DNA of 20,217 bases from Wenzhouxiangella sp. (GCA_007119095.1 SKQI01000201.1:1-20217); one strand, 5' to 3'. Numbered from the stretch's first letter, positions 1 to 9,190 are shown. Translations and numbers: made by a program. Notes: a model not told the origin generated them from the letters alone.

Positions 1-1001
1 GCCCAGATCACGATCGATGTGCCTTCCGGGTGCCAGGCGAAAGCCGGGTAGTTGCCCATATCGCCGGAGGTTTCCTGCTTGTCACGATCAAGCGCCTCGA
101 ACAGGGTGCGCTCGATGCCGGAGTCCAGATCACGCACCATCAGGCGCGAGGACAGCTCGGTCGGATTACGGCGGACAAAAGCCAGCTGGTTGCCATCAGG
201 CGACAGGACGGGTCGGATTGCGCCACCGGGGCCACCGGCTACGGTTTCGGTCTGACCATTTTCCAGATTCAGACGGCGAACGGCGAAAATGCCGGTGTTG
301 GCATCCCGGTTGTACTGCCAGACCGAACCTGGCGTGATGTCCTGACTGAAATACAGATACTTGCCGTCCGGCGAAAAAGTCGGCTCGGCAATGTTTTTCT
401 GCGACTGCTGACCGTGCAGGCGTTCGACCAGCTCTACCCCGCCACCGCCGCCGCGGTGATACATCCAGATCGACCCCGCTGGAATGGAACGGCGCGAGAC
501 ATAGCCCTTGCGCGCGGCGATGTAATCACCGTCCGGCGACCAGGCCGGGTTGTGCAGCAGGTGCTCGCGCTCATCGCTGACCTGGCTTAAGTTATTGCCA
601 TCAGCGTCCATGATCCAGATGTTCTCCGCACCGCCGCGATCGGAAATGAAGGCGATATGGCGACCATCCGGGCTGAACCGAGGCTGGAAATTCCAGGCGA
701 TGTCATCTGTCAGCGCCTCGGCCTCACCGCCTTCGATGGAAACGCGGTAGATGTCGCCCAGTGTGTGAAAAATCAGGGTCTGGCCATCCGGGCTGACATC
801 GACATCCGCCCAGGTCACCGTCCGCGTGTCAATGCTGATCGTCTGCCAGTCCCCCGGTGGCTCCAGCACTGACCACTCGCCATTGTTGGCGCTTTCATCT
901 TTACCGTTGTCCATTTCCTGTTCTTCATCAGCCAGCGCAGATGCACCGGCAAGAACCAGCCCAAACAATAAAACAAGTACCAAGGAACTTATGTTTTTCA
1001 T
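1..1001 (-). CDS. Exported PD40 beta-propeller / amidohydrolase family protein, 5' part only
   Basis: The reading frame starts at an ATG (999-1001) and is open for 333 codons to the window edge, so the C-terminal part is missing. Residues 1-24 form a signal peptide (hydrophobic run SSLVLVLLFGLVL, cleavage likely after ALA-24). A low-complexity acidic linker follows, then TolB/PD40-type propeller blades: SPDG motifs at about residues 70, 110, 155, 210 and 267, and a related HPEG at about 324. Spacing and wording (LGDIYRVSIEGGEAE, SDRGGAENIWIMDADG, LDRDKQET) match the N-terminal propeller of the ~1050-residue periplasmic amidohydrolases found in Xanthomonadales and related bacteria, in which a metal-dependent hydrolase domain follows. 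That hydrolase domain is outside the window, so the enzymatic half is inferred from family knowledge. Alternatives are another TolB-like or S9-peptidase propeller protein. No convincing Shine-Dalgarno sequence precedes the ATG. Confidence 0.85.
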   Translation of the reverse strand, partial: MKNISSLVLVLLFGLVLAGASALADEEQEMDNGKDESANNGEWSVLEPPGDWQTISIDTRTVTWADVDVSPDGQTLIFHTLGDIYRVSIEGGEAEALTDDIAWNFQPRFSPDGRHIAFISDRGGAENIWIMDADGNNLSQVSDEREHLLHNPAWSPDGDYIAARKGYVSRRSIPAGSIWMYHRGGGGGVELVERLHGQQSQKNIAEPTFSPDGKYLYFSQDITPGSVWQYNRDANTGIFAVRRLNLENGQTETVAGGPGGAIRPVLSPDGNQLAFVRRNPTELSSRLMVRDLDSGIERTLFEALDRDKQETSGDMGNYPAFAWHPEGTSIVIW

Positions 1002-1129
1002 ATATTTACACTTTTAATCACGATTTAGCTTGAATACTCAGATTGACCACCAATTATTCGACCAACCAACATAAACCCCAAAACCATCCTCTTCCCTCTT
1101 CCGTCTCCCCTCTTACCTTTGTTCCGCCT
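1002..1129. other. Intergenic spacer with a homopyrimidine/homopurine tract
   Basis: This 128-bp gap separates the nucleotidase stop from the amidohydrolase start, both on the minus strand. Positions about 1088-1114 are an almost pure pyrimidine tract on the plus strand (CCTCTTCCCTCTTCC and continuation), so the minus strand carries GGAAGAGGGAAGAGG-like purines. The half nearer the amidohydrolase is AT-rich and is the natural place for its promoter, but I could not find a -35/-10 pair with good spacing. No intrinsic terminator was seen for the nucleotidase gene. Confidence 0.5.
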
Positions 1130-2038
1130 TCACCGCTCATTCGCCACCCCATGCGGCACATGCCCGGTCGCTACCTCGCGGCTGGCCGTAGAACAATGCA
1201 TCTGCTGATCATCAAAGAAGATATCGGCACCAAAAGCGCGCAGAAACGGTGCCTTGTCACGGCCACCCAGGAACAAGGCCTCGTCGACGCGAATACCCCA
1301 GGCGCGCAGAGTCAGGATCACGCGCTTGTGCGCCGGCGCCGAGCGGGCCGTGATCAAAGCCGTGCGAATCGGATTTTCTTCCAGCGGATAGGCTGACTGG
1401 ATGCGTTGAATACCTTCGAGTACGCGCTTGAACGGACCGGCCGCCAGGGGGTGTTCTGCCGACCGCTTCTCGCTGTCGGAAAACGCTGCCAGGCCCTGCT
1501 CCTTGTAAACCCGCTCAGCCTCGTCGGAGAAGATCACGGCATCGCCGTCAAACGCCAGGCGCAATTGACCGGAGCGATTTTCACGAGTCGCCGACGGCAG
1601 AATGGTGGCCGCAGCATAGCCGGCCATCAAAACGCGGCGCACATCGTCATCATTGGCCGAGAGAAACAGCTGGACACCGGCCGGCTCAATGTACTGCGAC
1701 GGGCTGGCGCCGTTGGTAAACACCGCGCGCTGGACATCCAGCCCGTAGTGTTCGATGGAGTTGAAGATGCGCAAACCGGTATCAGCGCTGTTGCGCGACA
1801 TCAGGATAACCTCGACTCCTGGATGATCCATTCCGTCACCATTCAAGGCAAGCAGCTTCTGGGCCAGGTTATAGGCCACCCCCGGCTGCAGTACCTCGTT
1901 CTCGCGCTCGCGCTGGTAGTCCATGTAGGCCTCCAGACCACCCTCCTCGTAAATCTTGTGACTGGCATCAAGATCGAACAAGGCGCGGGAGGAAATCCCT
2001 ATCATCAGGGGGCCGAGGCTGGAATCTTGGTTATTCAT
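1130..2038 (-). CDS. Cytosolic 5'-nucleotidase, cN-I (NT5C1) family
   Basis: This 302-residue protein belongs to the 5'-nucleotidase family related to vertebrate cN-I, which dephosphorylates nucleoside monophosphates in the cytoplasm. Family marks visible are ISSRALFDLDASHKIYEEGG near residues 15-34, an ILMSRNSADTGLRIF block near 78-92, AFDGDAVIFSDEAERVY near 162-178, ITARSAPAHKRV near 229-240 and FFDDQ at 274-278; the Asp-rich strings suit a HAD-like Mg-dependent fold. An in-frame TTG at 2056 would add six residues, but that start lies next to the repeat hairpin, so the ATG at 2038 is preferred. No clear Shine-Dalgarno sequence precedes either. It is the fourth minus-strand gene after acyl-CoA dehydrogenase, gdhB and nadK; the hairpin between it and nadK could separate its expression. 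Substrate preference cannot be read from sequence. Confidence 0.85.
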   Translation of the reverse strand: MNNQDSSLGPLMIGISSRALFDLDASHKIYEEGGLEAYMDYQRERENEVLQPGVAYNLAQKLLALNGDGMDHPGVEVILMSRNSADTGLRIFNSIEHYGLDVQRAVFTNGASPSQYIEPAGVQLFLSANDDDVRRVLMAGYAAATILPSATRENRSGQLRLAFDGDAVIFSDEAERVYKEQGLAAFSDSEKRSAEHPLAAGPFKRVLEGIQRIQSAYPLEENPIRTALITARSAPAHKRVILTLRAWGIRVDEALFLGGRDKAPFLRAFGADIFFDDQQMHCSTASREVATGHVPHGVANER

Positions 2039-2060
2039 TTCATTTATAAGGGTCAAGGTT

Positions 2061-2118
2061 CAAGGCGCAAGGTGCAAGGAAAACCTTGATCCTTGCGCCT
2101 TGTTCCTTGCGCCTTGTT
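2061..2118. repeat. Repeat hairpin between nadK and the nucleotidase gene
   Basis: CAAGGCGCAAGG (2061-2072) is the exact reverse complement of CCTTGCGCCTTG (2091-2102). Inside it, CAAGG (2075-2079) pairs with CCTTG (2084-2088), leaving a two-by-two mismatch and an AAAA loop (TTTT on the minus strand). The right arm is repeated directly as a 14-bp tandem unit, CCTTGCGCCTTGTT at 2091-2104 and 2105-2118. The whole 70-bp spacer is built of CAAGG/CCTTG variants, as expected for a small dispersed intergenic repeat. On the transcript it would form a stable 17-pair hairpin just upstream of the nucleotidase start. Confidence 0.85.
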
Positions 2119-2126
2119 CCTGTCCT

Positions 2127-2900
2127 TCAAGCCAAAAACTGCTCGTTCAATATCCGCTCTTCCAGCGAATGTTCGGGGTCGAACAATAACCGATGGCGAA
2201 TCGTGTCATGTTGGCGGACTTCTACCCAGGCTATATCACGAAACTCATCATAGTCGGCGGTTACGCTGACCGGACGGCGTTCCGGCTGAAGAATTTCAAA
2301 ACGCACGACGACCGAGGCCGGCAGAATGGCGCCCTGCCAGCGACGCGGTCGAAACGGGCTGATCGGCGTGAGCACCAGTGCTTCCGTGCCAAGCGGCAGG
2401 ATGGGACCATGCGCCGACAGGTTGTAGGCAGTGGATCCTGCAGGCGTGGCTACCAAGGCACCATCGGCTACCAGGCGCGCGACGCGCTCCCGGTCGTTGA
2501 CCAGAATACGCAAGTGCGCTGCCTGGTTGGTCTGGCGCAGCAGCGAGACCTCGTTGATGGCGACCGCTGAAAACCGTCGGCCGTCACGATCACCGGCCTG
2601 CAAGTGCAGCGGGTTGAGCTCAACCGTCCGCGCCGCCGAAATCCGTTCGGGCAGATCCTCGATGGCATGCCGATTCATCAAGAAACCAACATCACCCAAA
2701 CGCATGCCAAAGACCGGAAGTGCAAGGTCTGCGTGTTCATGCAGGATATGCAGCATGAATCCATCGCCACCCAGCACTACCAGTACGTCAGCCTCTCGTG
2801 GCGATACACTGCCATAACGGGCCTCGAGCGCCGCCAGGGCCGCCACCGAGCCTTCATGCTCGCTGGCAAGAAACGCCATGGATGGCGTCTCAGCCCGCAT
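2127..2900 (-). CDS. nadK: NAD kinase (short form)
   Basis: The 257-residue product phosphorylates NAD to NADP in the cytoplasm and is normally the only NADP-making enzyme of a bacterium. The signature GGDG lies at residues 44-47 within VVLGGDGFML. The NE motif is N116-E117 (INEVSLLR), and the substrate loop DGALVATPAGSTAYNLSAHGPIL spans about 146-168. The length is short compared with E. coli NadK (292 residues) but normal for the shorter form seen in Xanthomonas and alphaproteobacteria. The ATG at 2900 lies 39 bp after the gdhB stop, so co-transcription with gdhB is likely. The gene ends 11 bp after the repeat array in plus-strand coordinates, so the array lies in its 3' untranslated region. 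Confidence 0.95.
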   Translation of the reverse strand: MRAETPSMAFLASEHEGSVAALAALEARYGSVSPREADVLVVLGGDGFMLHILHEHADLALPVFGMRLGDVGFLMNRHAIEDLPERISAARTVELNPLHLQAGDRDGRRFSAVAINEVSLLRQTNQAAHLRILVNDRERVARLVADGALVATPAGSTAYNLSAHGPILPLGTEALVLTPISPFRPRRWQGAILPASVVVRFEILQPERRPVSVTADYDEFRDIAWVEVRQHDTIRHRLLFDPEHSLEERILNEQFLA

Positions 2901-2939
2901 GTCTCATCCGGGCGTGCGCTGTCAGGGCCAGGCGCGGCA

Positions 2940-5900
2940 TCAGGAGGTGGCGTTCAGCAATTGCGCCAGGCCCTTGATCGCAACCTGCATCGACGGGTAG
3001 TCAGCCGCTCCGGTATTGCGCATTTCCTCCAGCATCATCGCCACCCGGTCGGACTCGGCACGGTAACGGTCGAACCAGATCGAAACCGGATCTGCTTCCG
3101 AGCCAGCCTCCGCCATCACCCGCCGGGTCAGCTGGCGGTGGTAGCCGAACAGCTCATCGCGAAGATTGCCGCGGGCGTGCGCATGCCACTGGCGCTCTAC
3201 CGGCAGGCTCTCTACCTGGCCTCGCAGCCACTTGAGACACAGCCGGTCAAGCAGGTCAAAGTAGATCTTCGCAATCTGCTCGACCGGCAATTCGTGGTTT
3301 CGGGCTTCATCAACGATATCAAGCGCAGAGTGCATGTAGCGCAGGCTGGCAGCCCGACGCGCCAGCGCTTCCGGAAAACCGGCCTCTACCAGCTCCTGAC
3401 TGCGTTCGCGCAAGCGGTCGGCTAGCTCATCTCCCAGCACGGATTCCAGGCATTCGGCATATTCCTCTATGCCGGGCAGGAAGCGCTGGACCTTGCTCGA
3501 GATATCAATCCCATAGCCGCCCGGCAGCGCGATCAGACGGCGGGTCATCTGGCGCAGCAAGTTCCACATCTCCAGAACCACCTCGGTCTGGCGAGTAGCC
3601 GGGACTTTGTTATCCAGTGCCTCGACCTCGCCCCAGAACTCGCGTGCCTTGAAGATTTCTCGGGCAACCGTGTAGGCCTTGGCCACAGTGGCTGAATTGG
3701 CGCCGGTATCTTCGCGGATGCGCATGGCGAAGTGTGCGCCCATCCGGTTGACGATGGAGTTGGTCACCTTGGTGGCGATGATTTCGCGCCACAAGCGATG
3801 TTCCTTCATCAGATCGCTGTAGCGCTCGCGCAGCGGCCGGGGGAAGTAATCTTCCAGCTCCCGGGAAAGATAGGGGTCCTCCGGCACGTCGGAGTCCAGC
3901 AGCTCCTTGTACAGCGTGATCTTGGCATAGGACAGCAGTAGCGACAGCTCGGGACGGGTCAGGCCCTGGCCGCGAGCGACACGCTCGCGCAGCGCTTCTT
4001 CGTCAGGCAACTGCTCCAGATCGCGGTCAATCACGCCCTGGCGTTCCAGCATGGCTATGAAATGCGCCTCTGAACCCAGTCGCGCGCTGGTCAGGTTTTC
4101 CATCATGCTCAGGGCCTGGGTCTGCAGATAATTGCTTCGAAGGACCAAAGCGGCGACCTCGTCGGTCATTTCCTTAAGCAGCTGGTTGCGTCCGGTGCTG
4201 TCGAGCTGCCCGCGTTCCACGGCCAGGTTGAGCAGGATCTTGATATTGACCTCATGGTCGGAGCAGTCCACACCAGCTGAGTTATCGATGAAATCGGTGT
4301 TTAGTCGCCCACCGTTGAGAGCAAACTCGATTCGGCCGAGCTGGGTCAGGCCCAGGTTGCCACCCTCTCCAATCACTCGGCAGCGCAAGTCGCCTCCGTT
4401 GACTCGAACAAGGTTGTTGGCCAGGTCACCAACGTCAGCGTTGGATTCCGATCCACCCTTGACATAGGTGCCGATACCGCCATTCCAGAGCAGGTCGACG
4501 GGCGCTTTGAGCAGCTCGCGGATCAACTCGTGCGGAGCCAGGCTATCGACTTCAAGGCCTAGCCACTCCTTCACCTGGGGTGACAACGAAATTGATTTGG
4601 CCTGGCGTGAATAAACGCCGCCGCCCTCGGAAATCAGCGATTCGTCGTAATCGGACCAGGTCGATCGCGGTAGTCCGAAAAGCCGCTTGCGCTCGGCAAA
4701 GCTGGCGGCCGCGTCAGGCGCGGGGTCGAGGAAGATATGCATGTGATTGAAAGCCGCCTTGAGCTGGATGTGCTCCGACAGAAGCATGCCGTTGCCGAAC
4801 ACATCACCGGCCATGTCACCAATACCGACTACACTGAAACCCTGGCTCTGGGTATCCAGCCCCAGCTCGCGGAAATGGCGCTTGACCGACTCCCAGGCAC
4901 CCTTGGCGGTAATGCCCATCTTCTTGTGGTCATACCCGTTCGAACCGCCCGAGGCGAAGGCGTCGTCCAGCCAAAAGCCATACTCGCTGGAAATGGCGTT
5001 GGCAATGTCGGAGAACGTTGCCGTCCCCTTGTCGGCGGCCACGACCAGGTAAGGGTCGTCCTCGTCATCCTTGCGCAACACCTGGCGCGGCGGAATCACG
5101 GTTTCGCCGTCAAGATTGTCGGTGATGTCCAGCAGGCCACTGATGAAGCTTCGATAGCAGTAAACGACCTCGGCCATGAGCTTGTCCCGGCCCTCATCCT
5201 CCGGCGGCTGCTTGACCACGAATCCACCCTTGGCGCCGACCGGCACGATCATGGTGTTCTTGACACTCTGGGCTCGAATCAGTCCAAGCACTTCGGTGCG
5301 AAAATCCTCGCGCCGGTCCGACCAGCGCAGGCCGCCGCGAGCAACCTTGCCGCCGCGCAGATGAATACCTTCTACGCGTGGTGAGTAGACGAAAATCTCA
5401 CGGAACGGACGCGGTGGCGGCAAATCGGGGACCACCGATGAATCAAGCTTGAAACTCAGGTATTCGCGGAATTCGCCCCGGTCATCCTGCTGATAGACAT
5501 TGGTGCGCAGCATGGCCCGGATCAAGTCATAGAAAGCACGCAGGATACGATCCTGGTCAGCCGAACTCACACTGTCGATGGCGCGCAGAATTGCGCGTCG
5601 AGTGACCATGGTATCTACATCGGCGGGCGGCTTTTCGCGCTGCTTGTAGGTCTCATCCAGCAGCTCACCGAGCACCTCATCCTGATAGTCGGCGGCCAGC
5701 TCTCGGCACTGGCTCTCAAGGGCCTTGCGCGCCGCTGAACGCTGACTCTTGCCGGCTTCATCGCGTGCCGGGTCGAAACGCGCTTCGAAGAACTCCACCA
5801 GCAGGCGCGCGACCAGCGGCCAGGCTGACAGGGTCTGTTCCATGTAGGACTGGGAGAATGGGATGCCGGTCTGCAACAGGTACTTGCAGCAGGCCCGTAG

Positions 5901-7886
5901 CATTGCTACCTGGCGCCAATCGAGGTTGGCGCGCAGTACCAGCCGGTTGAAACCATCGTTCTCACAGCGACCGCGCCAGGTCTGCTCAAAGGCCGCCTGA
6001 AATTTGTCTCGAATCAGTTCGAGACGCAGATCCTGACCATCGGGCAGGTGCATGTCGAAATCCTGGATCCAGATTCGATGACCCTCGGCCAGCTTCAGTT
6101 CATAGGGCCGCTCGGAAACGATGCGCATGCCCAGGTTCTCCAGCATCGGCAGCACGTCGCTAAGCAGAATCGGTGCGCCATGCTTGAACAGCTTGAACCT
6201 GGCCTTGCCCTGTCCCTTGTGCCGCGGCTTGTAAAGACTCATCCGCAGGTCTTCGAAATCTCGCAGTCTGGCAACATTGACCACGTCGTAGCTGGCCACG
6301 CTCGGCGAAACTTCTTCCATGTAGGAGGCTGGGAAGGCCTTGCCAAAGCGGCGAGCCAGCTCCAGCCCCTGTTCCTCGCCGTGCTCGCGAATCAGCAGCT
6401 CCGTGAGCTCATCGTTCCAGGAACGAATCGCCTGTTTGATGCGGTTTTCGATGTCGGCAATGTCGAAATTCGCCGCCTCGCTGCCGCGCGTGCGAACGAT
6501 CATGTGAACCCTGGCAAGCTTCGATTCGCCGACCTGGACGGCGAAGTCCAGTCGCTCGCCCTTCAGCGCCCGTTTGAGAATGGCCTGGATGCGCTCGCGG
6601 TTTTCGGTATTGAAGCGATCGCGCGGAATAAACACCAGGCAGGAAAAGAAGCGGCCAAAGCGCTCCCGACGGACAAAAAGACGCGTTTGACTTCGCTCCT
6701 GCAGATCCAGGATGCCGAAGCCAAGATCCAGAAGCTCCTCGCTGGACGCCTGGAACAGCTCGTCTCGCGGCAAGGTTTCCAGGATGTGCATTAAAGCCTT
6801 GCCCGCGTGCGACCCCGGACGGAGGCCGGAGTTAGCCAACACCTCCCCGACCTTGCGTCGCACCAACGGCGTGTCCTGGCAGCGTCGAATGTAGGCGTTG
6901 GAAGTAAACAGACCGATCAGGCGCTTTTCGCTGATCACACGGCCAGCGTCATCGAAATACAGCACCGAGATGTAGTCCATATAGCCACCGCGATGCACGG
7001 TCGACAGGCCATTGGTCTTGGTGATGATGATCGGGTCGGCAATCGACGGCGTTGAGCCGCCACGATTCAGATCCTTGAGATTGCGCACCGGGGCCGCCCG
7101 ATAGTCCGGATGCATGATGCCCAGGCCACTCTCGGGCAAAGGAGTCAGCGCCCGGCCATCCTTGCCCTCCTCAATGACATATTCTCGATAGCCGAGAAAA
7201 GTGAAGTGGTCATTGGCCAACCATTGGAAAAAGTCCCGGGCCTCGGTGATGGCATCCTCGGACATCGCGGCATGCGTTTCAGGCAACTCATCGGCAATTG
7301 TCCGGACCTTGTCCAGCATCGACCGCCAATCTTCAACGGCACGCCGCACATCCTTGAGGCCAGCAAGAATTCGCGACTCGATACGAGCCAGGCTTTCCGG
7401 ATAGGTCTGGCGATCAATCTGAACATGCATCAGCGACTCAGGCAGCTCATCCGAGCCCTCGCCCTCGCAGATTTCGAGGAGATGACCGCCCGGGTCACGC
7501 CGCATCCGCATGACCGGATGAATGATGAGATGTGCAGACAAACCCAGCTCCGACAGGGCCAGGACCACGGAATCAACCAGAAACGGCATGTCGTCATTGA
7601 TGATCTCGATGACGGTATGCGTGCTGACCCAGCCGTGCCGTTCCTGGTCCGGGTTGAAGATCCTCAGCTTGACCTCGCCCGGCATCCGTTGTCGGGCAAA
7701 TTCGTAGAAGTCTCTGGCCAGCGCAGCGTGATCGATCGGATCGATCTCATCAAGCTCGGCCGCCGGCACCCGCCGCAGCAGCTGCCGGCCGAACTGGATG
7801 GCCTGATCGCTGCCCTTGCCTTCGCGTATCTTGTCAGCAACCGCCTGCAAATGACGGGCGCCCGGTTTTTCTTCTAATGTACTCAT
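2940..7886 (-). CDS. gdhB: NAD-specific glutamate dehydrogenase, large (180-kDa) class
   Basis: The product has 1648 residues, within the 1,600-1,650 range of the large bacterial NAD-GDH class typified by Pseudomonas aeruginosa GdhB. It oxidatively deaminates L-glutamate to 2-oxoglutarate and ammonium with NAD. The N-terminal third carries the regulatory ACT-like region (PFLVDSVVLALSELG near residue 100). The catalytic part holds GGLRWSDRREDFRTEV near 848-862, the substrate-binding lysine block PVGAKGGF (K886), DDAFASGGSNGYDHKKMG near 970-990, and the dinucleotide-binding GIGDMAGDVFGN (about 1021-1032). No frameshift or missing block was seen. The ATG at 7886 begins MSTLEEKPGARHLQ. An acyl-CoA dehydrogenase ends 63 bp upstream and nadK begins 39 bp downstream. 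In other bacteria this enzyme supports growth on glutamate-yielding amino acids and responds allosterically to metabolites; regulation here is not visible. Confidence 0.96.
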   Translation of the reverse strand: MSTLEEKPGARHLQAVADKIREGKGSDQAIQFGRQLLRRVPAAELDEIDPIDHAALARDFYEFARQRMPGEVKLRIFNPDQERHGWVSTHTVIEIINDDMPFLVDSVVLALSELGLSAHLIIHPVMRMRRDPGGHLLEICEGEGSDELPESLMHVQIDRQTYPESLARIESRILAGLKDVRRAVEDWRSMLDKVRTIADELPETHAAMSEDAITEARDFFQWLANDHFTFLGYREYVIEEGKDGRALTPLPESGLGIMHPDYRAAPVRNLKDLNRGGSTPSIADPIIITKTNGLSTVHRGGYMDYISVLYFDDAGRVISEKRLIGLFTSNAYIRRCQDTPLVRRKVGEVLANSGLRPGSHAGKALMHILETLPRDELFQASSEELLDLGFGILDLQERSQTRLFVRRERFGRFFSCLVFIPRDRFNTENRERIQAILKRALKGERLDFAVQVGESKLARVHMIVRTRGSEAANFDIADIENRIKQAIRSWNDELTELLIREHGEEQGLELARRFGKAFPASYMEEVSPSVASYDVVNVARLRDFEDLRMSLYKPRHKGQGKARFKLFKHGAPILLSDVLPMLENLGMRIVSERPYELKLAEGHRIWIQDFDMHLPDGQDLRLELIRDKFQAAFEQTWRGRCENDGFNRLVLRANLDWRQVAMLRACCKYLLQTGIPFSQSYMEQTLSAWPLVARLLVEFFEARFDPARDEAGKSQRSAARKALESQCRELAADYQDEVLGELLDETYKQREKPPADVDTMVTRRAILRAIDSVSSADQDRILRAFYDLIRAMLRTNVYQQDDRGEFREYLSFKLDSSVVPDLPPPRPFREIFVYSPRVEGIHLRGGKVARGGLRWSDRREDFRTEVLGLIRAQSVKNTMIVPVGAKGGFVVKQPPEDEGRDKLMAEVVYCYRSFISGLLDITDNLDGETVIPPRQVLRKDDEDDPYLVVAADKGTATFSDIANAISSEYGFWLDDAFASGGSNGYDHKKMGITAKGAWESVKRHFRELGLDTQSQGFSVVGIGDMAGDVFGNGMLLSEHIQLKAAFNHMHIFLDPAPDAAASFAERKRLFGLPRSTWSDYDESLISEGGGVYSRQAKSISLSPQVKEWLGLEVDSLAPHELIRELLKAPVDLLWNGGIGTYVKGGSESNADVGDLANNLVRVNGGDLRCRVIGEGGNLGLTQLGRIEFALNGGRLNTDFIDNSAGVDCSDHEVNIKILLNLAVERGQLDSTGRNQLLKEMTDEVAALVLRSNYLQTQALSMMENLTSARLGSEAHFIAMLERQGVIDRDLEQLPDEEALRERVARGQGLTRPELSLLLSYAKITLYKELLDSDVPEDPYLSRELEDYFPRPLRERYSDLMKEHRLWREIIATKVTNSIVNRMGAHFAMRIREDTGANSATVAKAYTVAREIFKAREFWGEVEALDNKVPATRQTEVVLEMWNLLRQMTRRLIALPGGYGIDISSKVQRFLPGIEEYAECLESVLGDELADRLRERSQELVEAGFPEALARRAASLRYMHSALDIVDEARNHELPVEQIAKIYFDLLDRLCLKWLRGQVESLPVERQWHAHARGNLRDELFGYHRQLTRRVMAEAGSEADPVSIWFDRYRAESDRVAMMLEEMRNTGAADYPSMQVAIKGLAQLLNATS

Positions 7887-7949
7887 GACCCTGACCCTGT
7901 TAGCCGGACCCCGATCCGGTGTTACCCCAAAGCATTGAAATTCGGGCTG

Positions 7950-9113
7950 TCAGCGCAGCCCGGTCTCAGTCCTGGCGATGACCATGCGCTGAATTTCGCT
8001 GGTTCCTTCGTATATTTCTGTAATTTTTGCGTCACGGAAGTACCGTTCCACCGGCATTTCCTTGCTGTAACCCATACCACCGTGCAGCTGCACGGCCTGG
8101 TGGGCAATCCACATGGCAGCCTCAGACGCAAAGAGCTTCGCCATGGACCCGTCAACCGTTATTCGAGCCCCGGTCCGCTCGGACTCCATTTTCGCCCAGG
8201 CCGCACGCAAGGTCAGCAATCGAGCCGCCTCCAGCCGTGTTTTCATGTCGGCAATCTTCGCCTGGATCATCTGAAAGGTGCCGATTTCGCGACCAAAGGC
8301 CTTCCGCTCGCGCGCATAGGACAGACTGGCGTCGTAGGCAGCCTGCGCAATGCCAACGGCCTGAGCTGCGATGCCGATCCGGCCGGCATCAAGCACGGAC
8401 ATGGCAATCTTGAATCCTTGGCCTTCCTCACCAAGCCGATCTTCGATTGCACACTTGTAGTCAGTCAATTCAATTTCGCAGGTTGCTGACGCTCGAATAC
8501 CGAGTTTGGGTTCGGTCTTGCCGCGGTGAAAACCCTCTTTTTCGGTATCTATCAGAAAAGCGGTGATCCCCCTCGAACCGGCCTCCGGATCGGTAGACGC
8601 GAAAAGCACCAGGTAGCGCGCGTAAGGGCCAGAGGTAATCCACGACTTGCGCGCATTGATGACGTAGTGCGAGCCGTCCTCACTCAGTACGGCCCGCGAC
8701 TTCATGGTCGAGGCATCTGATCCTGACTGAGGCTCGGTCAAGGCGTAAGCGCCAATTTCCGCGCCGGTAGCAATGGCTCGCACGTACTTCTGCTTTTGCT
8801 CTTCACTACCGTACTTGAGAATGCCATTGCAGAACAAAGAGTTGTTGACCGACATGATCGTGCCGTGGGCAGCGTCTGCGGCACAGATTTCGATCATGGC
8901 CAAAACGTAGCCGATCGTGTCAAGTCCCGCCCCGCCGTACGCGTCTGAGACCTCGATCCCCATCAGGCCCAGCTCACCCATTTTTCGGATGTTCTCCAGC
9001 GGAAACTCGCCAGAGGCATCAAATTCAGCGGCTACGGGGGCGATCTCGGAGCGAGCAAAATCACGCGCCGTATCCTGGATCATTTGTTGTTCTTCTGTCA
9101 GTCTGAAATGCAT
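7950..9113 (-). CDS. Acyl-CoA dehydrogenase (short/branched-chain type)
   Basis: This 387-residue flavoenzyme catalyses alpha,beta-dehydrogenation of an acyl-CoA and passes electrons to electron-transfer flavoprotein. The family signatures are both clear: GAYALTEPQSGSDAS (about residues 121-135) and the C-terminal QLHGGMGYSKEMPVERYFRDAKITEIYEGTSEIQR (342-376). The glutamate in IYEGTSEIQ (E369) is at the position of the catalytic base in medium- and short-chain enzymes. KAFGREIGTFQMIQAKIADM (271-290) is the other conserved block. Length is normal. Chain length or branching of the substrate cannot be decided from sequence; butyryl-, 2-methylbutyryl- or isobutyryl-type enzymes all fit. An AGAAGGA sequence lies about 12 nt before the ATG. 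It is probably the first gene of the run into gdhB and nadK. Confidence 0.94.
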   Translation of the reverse strand: MHFRLTEEQQMIQDTARDFARSEIAPVAAEFDASGEFPLENIRKMGELGLMGIEVSDAYGGAGLDTIGYVLAMIEICAADAAHGTIMSVNNSLFCNGILKYGSEEQKQKYVRAIATGAEIGAYALTEPQSGSDASTMKSRAVLSEDGSHYVINARKSWITSGPYARYLVLFASTDPEAGSRGITAFLIDTEKEGFHRGKTEPKLGIRASATCEIELTDYKCAIEDRLGEEGQGFKIAMSVLDAGRIGIAAQAVGIAQAAYDASLSYARERKAFGREIGTFQMIQAKIADMKTRLEAARLLTLRAAWAKMESERTGARITVDGSMAKLFASEAAMWIAHQAVQLHGGMGYSKEMPVERYFRDAKITEIYEGTSEIQRMVIARTETGLR

Positions 9114-9184
9114 AGTCGCAGGTCGTCCTTCTTTGGCCGAGTCAGTCGGAGGGGGTGAATGAAAACGTTTGCCGAATACCCCGA

Positions 9185-9190
9185 ATTATA
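9185..9190 (-). promoter_or_regulatory. Candidate -10 box for the acyl-CoA dehydrogenase gene
   Basis: The minus strand reads a perfect TATAAT at 9190-9185, about 75 nt upstream of the ATG at 9113. The sequence 16-18 nt further upstream (GGGCAAAT) is a poor -35 match, so this is either an activator-dependent promoter or a chance hit. Confidence 0.4.

Noticed and set aside
2604..3425. 273-codon plus-strand open frame across nadK and the end of gdhB
   Set aside because: It lies opposite two clear enzymes, has no ribosome-binding site or family signature, and crosses the gene boundary.
6048..6794. 248-codon plus-strand frame inside gdhB
   Set aside because: Antisense shadow of a continuous 1648-residue enzyme.
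7904..7919. Small inverted repeat CCGGA-CCCCGA-TCCGG between the acyl-CoA dehydrogenase and gdhB genes
   Set aside because: The stem is only 5 bp with no T-tract, too weak to call a terminator.
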